Assembly (NCBI GenBank): GCA_030833205.1
Contig: JAURHS010000008.1
Span: 1 to 50,020, forward strand
DNA from: Prosthecobacter sp.
GTDB lineage: Bacteria; Verrucomicrobiota; Verrucomicrobiia; Verrucomicrobiales; Verrucomicrobiaceae
Reading direction: 5' to 3'
Length of the DNA stretch: 50,020 nucleotides
Each line of letters begins with the position of its first letter. The stretch's first letter is position 1. Made by a program: the position numbers and the translations under genes. Shown here one piece after another: positions 23,124-29,479 of this stretch. Under the pieces are notes generated by a model, which was given only the letters and a program-made list of their open reading frames with translations, was not told the origin of the DNA and did not search any database.

Positions 23124-24297
23124 GGTCGGTGGCGGTTGCGGAGGGATCGGACTCGGGCGGCGGGCCCTCACCCAGAAGGCGGATGCGGCGCTCGTGCAGC
23201 GGCAGCCAGAGACTGACGCGGGTGCCCTTGCCCACGCTGGACTCGATGTCGATTTCACCGCCGTGCTCGCGGACGATGCGGCGTACGATCAGCAGGCCCA
23301 GTCCGGTGCCCGTGGCGCGGGTGGTGGAGAAGGGCTGAAACAGGCGTCCCATTTGTTCGGCACTGATGCCGCGTCCGCTGTCCTCAAAACAGAGCCGCAC
23401 TTCAAAGTCGTTGAAGTGCCCCTCGATGCGCAGCCTGCCGCCATCGGGCATCGCCTGTGCAGCATTGCGGATCAGGTTGTAGATGGCCTGCTTGATCTGA
23501 TCGGCGTCCAGCAGCAGCGAGGGCAGGTCGGCGCGCAGCTCGAGCTTCACTTCGATGCGGTGTTGCTCGAGTTCCGGGGCCAGCAGGCGCAGCGACTCGC
23601 GCAGCAACTCGCCGAGATCACAGCGCTGCAATTGTGGCTTGGTGGGCCGGATGGCCGCCAGGAATTGGCTGATGATGCCATCCATGCGCTTGATCTCGCC
23701 AGTGGCCACCTCGAGGTGCTCCTGCAGGCTTTCACCGCCCTTGCCCAGACGCTTGAGTCGGCGCTGCAGCAATTGCAGGTGAATGGTCAATGAGTTGAGT
23801 GGGTTGCCCAGTTCATGGGCCACTCCGGCGGCCAGCAGGGTGAAGGCGCTGAGGCGCTCGCTCTCGATCTGCTCCTGAGTGCGGCGACGGTTTTCAGTGA
23901 CATCGCGGATCAGCATCACAAAGCCCTGCTCACGGCTCTCATCGATGCTGGCGATGTAAAAATTCAGGAAGCGGTTTTCAGGATAGAAGACCTCGAGGTC
24001 GCGGCTGACCACGGCCCCGGATTTCAGCAGGTCATTCCAGTCCAACCCCCGCATGCCCTCGGTGAGTTTGCGTCCCAGGACCTGATCGGCCTGCACTCCA
24101 AAAAAACGGCAGGCGGATTCATTGACATAGGTCACCACGCCTTGAGTATCGAGCAGGATCAACCCTTCCTGCAGGGCCTGAAAGACTCGTTCCAGAAAGC
24201 CTTTTTCACGCAGCAAATCCAGCATGACCGCCTGAACCTCAGCCGGTTCAAGGCGATCCATGCGCTTGAGCAGTTTGTCGACGAAAGCGGATCGCAT
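23116..24297 (-). CDS. PAS-domain sensor histidine kinase, partner of the sigma-54 regulator
   Basis: The 393-residue protein starts at ATG 24297. There is no transmembrane segment, so it is a cytosolic sensor. A helical N-terminus leads to a PAS domain (about 32-130, LQEGLILLDTQGVVTYVNESACRFFG), a HisKA domain with phospho-acceptor His161 in VAHELGNPLNSLTIHLQLL, and an HATPase domain with NLIRNAAQAMPDGG (N box), EDSGRGIS (G1), FQPFSTTRATGTGLGL (F/G2). The ELGNPL phospho-box and lack of membrane helices resemble NtrB-like kinases. It is followed by the NtrC-type regulator with an 8-base overlap. The signal detected is unknown. Confidence 0.92.
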   Translation of the reverse strand: MRSAFVDKLLKRMDRLEPAEVQAVMLDLLREKGFLERVFQALQEGLILLDTQGVVTYVNESACRFFGVQADQVLGRKLTEGMRGLDWNDLLKSGAVVSRDLEVFYPENRFLNFYIASIDESREQGFVMLIRDVTENRRRTQEQIESERLSAFTLLAAGVAHELGNPLNSLTIHLQLLQRRLKRLGKGGESLQEHLEVATGEIKRMDGIISQFLAAIRPTKPQLQRCDLGELLRESLRLLAPELEQHRIEVKLELRADLPSLLLDADQIKQAIYNLIRNAAQAMPDGGRLRIEGHFNDFEVRLCFEDSGRGISAEQMGRLFQPFSTTRATGTGLGLLIVRRIVREHGGEIDIESSVGKGTRVSLWLPLHERRIRLLGEGPPPESDPSATATDHE

Positions 24298-24486
24298 GGG
24301 CCTGACGGTGATTACGCCGCGAAGCTCATCTTGGGGCGGATTTCTGCGGTGTCAATCTGGCACCTCGGGCATGGCGGGTGGGCCTGCGGATGCGCCAGCT
24401 TGGCAAAAGCAAGAAGGGGTGGACAGGGACGGGGCCTCGCTGCAAAATCCCCAGCGCTGCGCGTATCGCCAGCCTGTGATTCTCTC

Positions 24487-25104
24487 ATGCCACGACCGCA
24501 CCTTTGCCTCCTTGCGCTGCTCAGCCTCTGCCTGAGTTCCTGTGCAATTGTGCAGGACTTCATTCAGGCCCAGTCCGGCGCCCCAGTACCCTACCTCGAG
24601 GCCTTCCCGCCTGAGCGTGTGCCGCATTCCGCGTTGTACAATCAGGACCTGGTCTCTCATTGGGACGGCGACGGCATGGCTGGTGAGCCCAGCATCATCA
24701 TCGATTTGAGCGACCAAAAGGCCTACTTCTACAAAGGCGGAAGGCTCGCCGGGGTATCGGCCATCTCCTCCGGCGATGAAAAGCACGGCACCAAGACGGG
24801 TCGCTTTAAAATCATCGAGAAGGACCGCTGGCACAAGTCCAATCTGTACGGCGACTTCGTCGATGGCAGCGGGCGCGTGGTGGTGGCCAACATCGACATC
24901 TCCAAGGATCGTCCCCCGGCGGGCACGCGCTTTGAAGGTTCCAAGATGCATCACTTCATGCGCTTCAGCGGAGCCACGGGCATGCACGAGGGCTTCCTGC
25001 CCGGCTATCCCGCCAGCCATGGATGCGTGCGCATGCCGGCGCGCATGGCAGAGATTTTCTACCATCATGTCGGCCCCGGCACACCGGTAACCGTGCGGCC
25101 CTGA
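24487..25104 (+). CDS. L,D-transpeptidase (YkuD) lipoprotein
   Basis: The start is ATG 24487, which opens a lipoprotein signal peptide with lipobox LSSC (MPRPHLCLLALLSLCLSSC). The 205-residue product carries the YkuD domain from about residue 75 (IIIDLSDQKAYFYKGGRL) with the catalytic region HEGFLPGYPASHGCVRMP, in which His178 and Cys180 form the SHGC active site. Such enzymes make 3-3 cross-links in peptidoglycan or attach proteins to it from the periplasm. An in-frame extension upstream of the ATG (to 23815) overlaps the divergent kinase gene and is an open-frame artefact. The 189-base divergent gap (24298-24486) shows no strong promoter. Confidence 0.9.
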   Translation: MPRPHLCLLALLSLCLSSCAIVQDFIQAQSGAPVPYLEAFPPERVPHSALYNQDLVSHWDGDGMAGEPSIIIDLSDQKAYFYKGGRLAGVSAISSGDEKHGTKTGRFKIIEKDRWHKSNLYGDFVDGSGRVVVANIDISKDRPPAGTRFEGSKMHHFMRFSGATGMHEGFLPGYPASHGCVRMPARMAEIFYHHVGPGTPVTVRP

Positions 25105-25161
25105 TGACGCGGGTGTTGCCGTCCGTGGAAGAACCCTGCGCCCGATGAGCGTTTAGTCGGG

Positions 25162-26583
25162 ATGACCCCGCGACTGATCCTCACCGTTCTGGCCTTGTTG
25201 GTTTCGCTGCAACCCTTGAAGGCGGCCTTGCGCGCCGGGGCGGCCACCAGCAACATCACCCCGGAGCTTGGAGGCGAGGTGGTGGGCGGATTTGCGCCCT
25301 TCCCCTGCACCCACATTCACGATGAGCTGCATGCCCGTGCCCTGGTGCTTGACGACGGCAAAACCAAATTGGCCCTCGTGGTCTGTGATCTGTTGGGGAT
25401 GCATCGCAGTGTCTCGCTGCAGGCTCGGCAATGGATCGAGAAGGAGGCCGGCATTCCCGCTGCAAATGTACTCATCTCCTGCACTCACACTCACAGCGCC
25501 ACCAATGCCCTGGGCGGGCCTGTGCGGCATTACAGCAGCGATGTTGAGTTGACCGACTACCAGCGCTTTGTGGCCCGACGCATCGCTGATGCCGTGCGCC
25601 GCGCGGCCAACCTGTTGCGCCCGGCGCAGATCGCCTTCGGTAGCCTGCAGGCTCCAGAGCATGTTCACATTCGGCGCTGGTTCCTCAAGGAGGGCGCCAT
25701 GCCACCCAATCCCTTTGGCAAGATTGACCGCGTGAAAATGAACCCAGGGGCGGGCAACCCCGCCTTGATTGAGCCCGCGGGCAAGCCCGATCCCACCGTC
25801 AGCGTGATTGCACTGCGCGAGCCCAATGGCCGACTCATCAGCACTTACTGCGCTTACTCGCTGCATTATGTCGGTGGGGTGGGCGAGGGCCACATCTCCG
25901 CGGATTACTACGGCTACTTCTGCCGGGCGCTGGAGCGTCAACTCGCCAAGGCCGATCCCGAGGCCCCCTTTGTGGCGATGATGGCCAATGGCACCAGCGG
26001 CGACGCCAACAACATCAACTTCCGTCAGCCCGGGCCGCGTCGCCCCGCCTATGAGCAGATGCGTCTGGTGGCAGAGGACCTGGCGGCGAAAGTCCAGAGC
26101 CTCATGCCCTCACTGCAGTGGAAGGATGAGGCGGCCTTGGCCGCCTCCTACCGCGAATTGCCCATCGCTTGGCGCCGCATTGAACCCGAGTTGCTGGCCT
26201 GGGCCAAGCAGACTGAGCAGAAGGCCCCGCGCATTCAAGGCAAAGTGGATCTGGGCGTGGCCTATGCCGGGCGTGTTCAGCGTCTGGCCCAGGCCAGTCC
26301 GCAGACCAAGTTCCCCGCGCAATTGCTGCGCCTAGGCGACATTGCCATCGGCAGCTCGCCCTGCGAGACCTTTGCCGAGACGGGCGTGGCCTTCCGCCAG
26401 CAAAGCCCGATTGCCCACAGCTTCATGGTGGAGCTGGCGCACGGCTACTACGGCTACATGCCGCATCCACGGCACTTTGAACTCGGCGGCTATGAGACTT
26501 GGCCAGGCACCAACAATCTTGAGCCGCAGGCCTCGGAGATCATGCTCAAGGCCTTGCTGGAGATGGCCGCAGACTTGAAATAA
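25162..26583 (+). CDS. Secreted neutral/alkaline ceramidase-like protein
   Basis: The 473-residue protein starts at ATG 25162 with a signal peptide (MTPRLILTVLALLVSLQPLKA). It then reads LRAGAATSNITPELG, the N-terminal block of the neutral/alkaline non-lysosomal ceramidase family, followed by VVCDLLGMHR, LISCTHTHSATN (probable zinc-binding His pair), SLHYVGG, HISADYYGYFCR and MMANGTSGDANNIN. These match the family's amidase domain; the C-terminal Ig-like domain of eukaryotic and Pseudomonas ceramidases is absent, as usual in Planctomycetes/Verrucomicrobia paralogues. True ceramide hydrolysis is not established for this short branch, so the substrate is left open. It lies 57 bases after the L,D-transpeptidase gene. 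Confidence 0.85.
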   Translation: MTPRLILTVLALLVSLQPLKAALRAGAATSNITPELGGEVVGGFAPFPCTHIHDELHARALVLDDGKTKLALVVCDLLGMHRSVSLQARQWIEKEAGIPAANVLISCTHTHSATNALGGPVRHYSSDVELTDYQRFVARRIADAVRRAANLLRPAQIAFGSLQAPEHVHIRRWFLKEGAMPPNPFGKIDRVKMNPGAGNPALIEPAGKPDPTVSVIALREPNGRLISTYCAYSLHYVGGVGEGHISADYYGYFCRALERQLAKADPEAPFVAMMANGTSGDANNINFRQPGPRRPAYEQMRLVAEDLAAKVQSLMPSLQWKDEAALAASYRELPIAWRRIEPELLAWAKQTEQKAPRIQGKVDLGVAYAGRVQRLAQASPQTKFPAQLLRLGDIAIGSSPCETFAETGVAFRQQSPIAHSFMVELAHGYYGYMPHPRHFELGGYETWPGTNNLEPQASEIMLKALLEMAADLK

Positions 26584-26615
26584 GCGGGCATCGGGTACCC
26601 CTGCGGTCAGGGCGC

Positions 26616-26633
26616 TTGTGAAATTTTTCACAA
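26616..26633. promoter_or_regulatory. CRP/FNR-family-type palindrome upstream of nuoD
   Basis: TTGTGAAA (26616-26623), TT, TTTCACAA (26626-26633) is a perfect 18-base palindrome. It contains TGTGA-N6-TCACA, the consensus core of E. coli CRP sites. It lies 58 bases ahead of the nuoD ATG, just upstream of a promoter-like pair. A cAMP- or redox-responsive CRP/FNR-family activator is the natural candidate. The site is seen directly; the identity of the regulator is inference because no crp gene is in the window. Confidence 0.6.
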
Positions 26634-26640
26634 ATTCACC

Positions 26641-26668
26641 TTGCCGCCCTTGGGGGGCGTAGAATACT
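26641..26668 (+). promoter_or_regulatory. Possible sigma-70 promoter of nuoDE
   Basis: TTGCCG (26641-26646) and AATACT (26663-26668) are separated by 16 bases, each matching the consensus at four of six positions. TAGAAT at 26660 is an alternative -10. A start near 26675 would give a leader of about 16 bases and place the CRP-type palindrome centred near -50. The matches are modest, so confidence is limited. Confidence 0.4.
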
Positions 26669-26690
26669 GGCCCTCCACGCCTCCTGCTCA

Positions 26691-27950
26691 ATGCCTACCG
26701 TCACGCGCGAATATCAAGCCCCCGACACGGCTGCCCAGGCAGCAGCGAAGGCTCAGGCCCTGGAGCAGACCACCACGGATCTCGTGGGTGAGAAGCTGGT
26801 GCTCAACATGGGTCCTTCCCACCCGGCAACCCACGGGGTGCTGCGTCTGGTCCTTGAGCTCGACGGTGAGGTCATCACCAAGGCTGATCCGGATGTGGGC
26901 TACCTGCATCGCGGCGACGAGAAGATCGCCGAGAACATGCACTACAACCAGTTCGTGCCCTACACGGACCGCTTGGATTATCTTGCCCCGTTGGCCAACA
27001 ATGTGGCCTACGCCATGGCCTGTGAGAAGCTCATGGGCTGGGAGTTGCCCGAGCGCGGTCGCGCCATCCGCGTGATTTGCTGCGAGTTGGCCCGCATCTC
27101 AGCCCACATGCTCGGGGTTGGGGTGTTTGCCATGGATGTCGGCGCGATGACGGTGTTCCTCTACACCTTCACCGAGCGTGAAAAAATCTACAACCTCTGC
27201 GAGCAACTCACCGGCGCGCGCTTCACCACCAGCTACACTCGCGTCGGTGGGCAGGTCCGCGACCTTCCCGACGGCTTTGTGGAGAATGTGCGCCGCTTCC
27301 TCAATGAGCTTGAGCCCGTCATTGACGAGGTTGACAAGCTGCTGACGCGCAACGCCATCTTCATTGCCCGCACCCAGGACTTGGGCGTCATCAGCGCCAA
27401 GGAAGCCGTGGAGTGGGGCATCACCGGCCCCAATCTGCGCGGAAGCGGTGTGCGCCACGACCTGCGCAAGGCCAATCCCTACCTCGACTACGAGCGCTAC
27501 GAGTTCGATGTGCCGGTGGGCAGCAAGGGCGATTGCTACGACCGCTACCTGGTGCGCATGGAAGAGATGCGCCAGAGCGTGCGGATTCTGCGCCAGGTTC
27601 TCGACCAACTGCCTGGCGGCCCCATTCAAGTCGCCGAAGCCAAGGGCCTGCTGCCCCATAAGGAAAAGGTGCTCATGAAGATGGAGGAATTGATCCACCA
27701 CTTCATCATCGCCACCCAAGGAATCGACGCCCCTGCCGGTGAAGTTTACTTCGGCGCCGAGAACCCCAAGGGCGAGCTCGGCTTTTACATTCACAGCAAG
27801 GGCGGCGGCGTCCCCTACCGCCTCAAAATCCGCAGCCCCTCCTTCATCAACCTGAGCATCCTGCCCAAGATGCTGCCCGGGCATCTGCTCAGCGATGTGC
27901 CCTCCGTCCTCGGCAGTCTGGATTTCGTCATGGGCGAGTGCGACCGTTGA
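26691..27950 (+). CDS. nuoD: NADH-quinone oxidoreductase subunit D
   Basis: The 419-residue protein is the 49-kDa-type subunit of complex I in the peripheral arm near the quinone site. It shows LVLNMGPSHPATHGVLRLVLELDGE, DVGYLHRGDEKIAENMHYNQFVPYTDRLDYL, CELARISAHML, RVGGQVRDLP, GPNLRGSGVRHDLRK and, at the C-terminus, PSFINLSILPKMLPGHLLSDV ending in MGECDR, all highly conserved. The start is ATG 26691; the first ~30 residues are an Ala/Gln-rich extension. Unusually, no nuoC lies upstream: the ceramidase gene precedes. nuoE follows after 33 bases. Codon choice is strongly C/G-ending, as expected for a well-expressed gene. Confidence 0.97.
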   Translation: MPTVTREYQAPDTAAQAAAKAQALEQTTTDLVGEKLVLNMGPSHPATHGVLRLVLELDGEVITKADPDVGYLHRGDEKIAENMHYNQFVPYTDRLDYLAPLANNVAYAMACEKLMGWELPERGRAIRVICCELARISAHMLGVGVFAMDVGAMTVFLYTFTEREKIYNLCEQLTGARFTTSYTRVGGQVRDLPDGFVENVRRFLNELEPVIDEVDKLLTRNAIFIARTQDLGVISAKEAVEWGITGPNLRGSGVRHDLRKANPYLDYERYEFDVPVGSKGDCYDRYLVRMEEMRQSVRILRQVLDQLPGGPIQVAEAKGLLPHKEKVLMKMEELIHHFIIATQGIDAPAGEVYFGAENPKGELGFYIHSKGGGVPYRLKIRSPSFINLSILPKMLPGHLLSDVPSVLGSLDFVMGECDR

Positions 27951-27983
27951 TTGCGCCCTGACCCTTCCGCCCAAGCCCACCCC

Positions 27984-28484
27984 ATGTCCCTGGCCCTCCC
28001 CGCTGAATTGGAACAGAAGATCGACGAGGTCATCACGCATTACCCCGTCTCCAAGCGCAGCGCCGTGCTGCCACTGCTGCACCTGCTTCAGCATCACTTC
28101 CGCTTCATCGGCCCAGAGGCCGTGCAATGGGTGGCTGACAAACTCGGCCTCGAGCCGGTGCAGGTTCTTGAGGTGGTCACCTTCTACCCTGGTTTCCGGC
28201 AGAGCGCCCCAGGTCGCTTCCACATCCGCGTCTGCCGCACGCTGTCCTGTGCGATGGCCGGCAGCTATGAGTTGATGGAAGCCCTTTGCCGCGCGGCCAA
28301 CATTGACCGCAGCCACAGCGATCATCATCACCCGATTGCGGTCAGCCCCGATGGGCGCTACAGCATCGAGTTTGCCGAGTGCCTTGCCAGTTGTGGCACG
28401 GGCCCGGTCTGCATGGTCGAGGACGACTTCCACGAAAAGGTGGATCCCGCCAAGGCTGCCGAGCTGCTGTCTCGTTACGGTTGA
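27984..28484 (+). CDS. nuoE: NADH-quinone oxidoreductase subunit E (24-kDa, 2Fe-2S)
   Basis: From ATG 27984 the protein has 166 residues; the frame is open back to the nuoD stop, but the ATG gives the normal family start. It carries the four ligands of the N1a 2Fe-2S cluster as Cys84-x4-Cys89 (CRTLSCAMAG) and Cys133-x3-Cys137 (CLASCGTGPVC), after the VTFYPGF motif typical of NuoE. A short His-rich insert (SHSDHHHP, 110-117) between the ligand pairs is uncommon. Complex I needs NuoF beside NuoE for NADH oxidation; no nuoF follows, and a terminator lies 92 bases downstream. Confidence 0.95.
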   Translation: MSLALPAELEQKIDEVITHYPVSKRSAVLPLLHLLQHHFRFIGPEAVQWVADKLGLEPVQVLEVVTFYPGFRQSAPGRFHIRVCRTLSCAMAGSYELMEALCRAANIDRSHSDHHHPIAVSPDGRYSIEFAECLASCGTGPVCMVEDDFHEKVDPAKAAELLSRYG

Positions 28485-28575
28485 GACAGTGAACGAATCA
28501 GGCTGGCAACCTGCGCCCCTGAGTCTCGTGTCAGCCTGGCCCTCGAGGCTGTCCAGCCGCTGGCAAGATCGCAAT

Positions 28576-28606
28576 CGCTGCGGCCCATGGAGAGCCGCAG
28601 CGTTTT
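28576..28606. terminator. Rho-independent terminator between nuoE and the pseudopilin gene
   Basis: CGCTGCGGC (28576-28584) and GCCGCAGCG (28594-28602) form a perfect 9-bp GC-rich stem with a 9-base loop, followed by TTTT (28603-28606). It lies between the convergent nuoE (stop 28484) and the pseudopilin gene (stop 28620). The T-tract favours the plus direction, ending nuoDE transcription. It confirms that nuoDE is not continuous with further nuo genes here. Confidence 0.8.
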
Positions 28607-28619
28607 GCATCGGGTTGAA

Positions 28620-29261
28620 TCAGCGCCAGGAGACGATGTCGTCCTTGGTGTTGGCGATTTTGTCCGGGCCGTAGCTTTGCACTCCAATGGTGCGCGGCAG
28701 GAACTGCGGCGCACGGGCCGACACCCTCTGATCGGAGTTCTTTGCGTCGGGGTTCGTGATTTGGTTGTCGAGATTGCTGTCAATGATGATGGAGTAGGGC
28801 ATGCCCCAGATGTCCACCAGACGCATGTTACCGGTGGCACCGCCGCTGAGGATCACTCCAAAGCTCTGGCCATTTTTGGCGATCGCGAGGTCAATAAACT
28901 TGATCCAGCGGGAGTTGAAGGACTTGGCCTCGGCATTGCTGTTGGGATCGCCCATGGCCATTAGCACTGCAATGAGCGGCGTTTGATCATTGGTCAGGAT
29001 GGGTTGGATATCGCTGCCCCCGCTGTTGTTGCTGATGGTGATGGGCATGCGGTTGTACTCGGCGCGGAAGTTGCTGATGGCCACCTCCAGGTCCTTCATC
29101 ACTGCCTTGGTGCGAAGCTCGTTTGCGCGGCGCATCACCGAATTGGTCACGGGCACGGCCAATGAAGCAAGAATTGCAATGATGACCACCACCACAAGCA
29201 ACTCAACCAGAGTGAAGGCTTGTTGGAAGCTGCGGAAGGCGCGGGAGCTTTGGACTTTCAT
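28620..29261 (-). CDS. GspG-like type II secretion pseudopilin (prepilin N-terminal methylation protein)
   Basis: The 213-residue protein starts at ATG 29261. A short basic leader (MKVQSSRAFRSFQQA) precedes FTLVELLVVVVIIAILASLAVP, the class III pilin helix, with Glu at +5. The residue before the cleavage site is Ala instead of the usual Gly, a variant I recall in this phylum. A GspG-like C-terminus is seen: SYGPDKIANTKDDIVSW resembles the calcium-binding loop of the major pseudopilin, and DIWGMPYSIIID the conserved WGxPY element. Function: assembly of a periplasmic pseudopilus or DNA-uptake fibre. No gsp genes are next to it, so it is a stand-alone pseudopilin, as is usual in Verrucomicrobiota. 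Confidence 0.85.
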   Translation of the reverse strand: MKVQSSRAFRSFQQAFTLVELLVVVVIIAILASLAVPVTNSVMRRANELRTKAVMKDLEVAISNFRAEYNRMPITISNNSGGSDIQPILTNDQTPLIAVLMAMGDPNSNAEAKSFNSRWIKFIDLAIAKNGQSFGVILSGGATGNMRLVDIWGMPYSIIIDSNLDNQITNPDAKNSDQRVSARAPQFLPRTIGVQSYGPDKIANTKDDIVSWR

Positions 29262-29383
29262 GATGTCGGGAAGGATGGGTTGGAGGCGATGAAGAGGAAG
29301 CGTGATGATGGTTAAATCACAATCGAGGCGCCGCCGTCAAGACTGCTGAAAAAATGGCGCGCGGGAAGGGGGGCAACTTTCTG

Positions 29384-29411
29384 TTGTCAAGTTGTGCTTG
29401 CATCTTATACT
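29384..29411 (+). promoter_or_regulatory. Sigma-70-type promoter of ppdK
   Basis: TTGTCA (29384-29389) and TATACT (29406-29411) are near-consensus -35 and -10 elements with 16-base spacing. A start near 29418 would give a leader of about 60 bases, T- and C-rich and then A/C-rich, before ATG 29480. This shows that an in-frame ATG at 29354, upstream of the promoter, is not the ppdK start. It is the best sigma-70 match I found in the window and fits a highly expressed gene. Confidence 0.7.
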
Positions 29412-29479
29412 GCTTTCTTCATTATTCCTTTTTAACCAACACCCAACCCCTCATCCACGCCGATAGCGTCCCTAATTTT

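Noticed and set aside
25081-25161. Possible attachment site or small RNA between the L,D-transpeptidase and ceramidase-like genes
   Set aside because: Short intergenic gap without repeats, tRNA-like sequence or stable hairpin.
27099-28610. 503-codon open frame on the minus strand opposite nuoDE
   Set aside because: It covers the complementary strand of two clear complex I genes and spans a terminator; no motif, and composition mirrors codon bias of nuoD and nuoE.
29354-29479. N-terminal extension of ppdK from the ATG at 29354, which would look like a signal peptide
   Set aside because: The extension crosses the near-consensus promoter TTGTCA/TATACT, and PPDK is cytoplasmic. ATG 29480 gives the conserved N-terminus.
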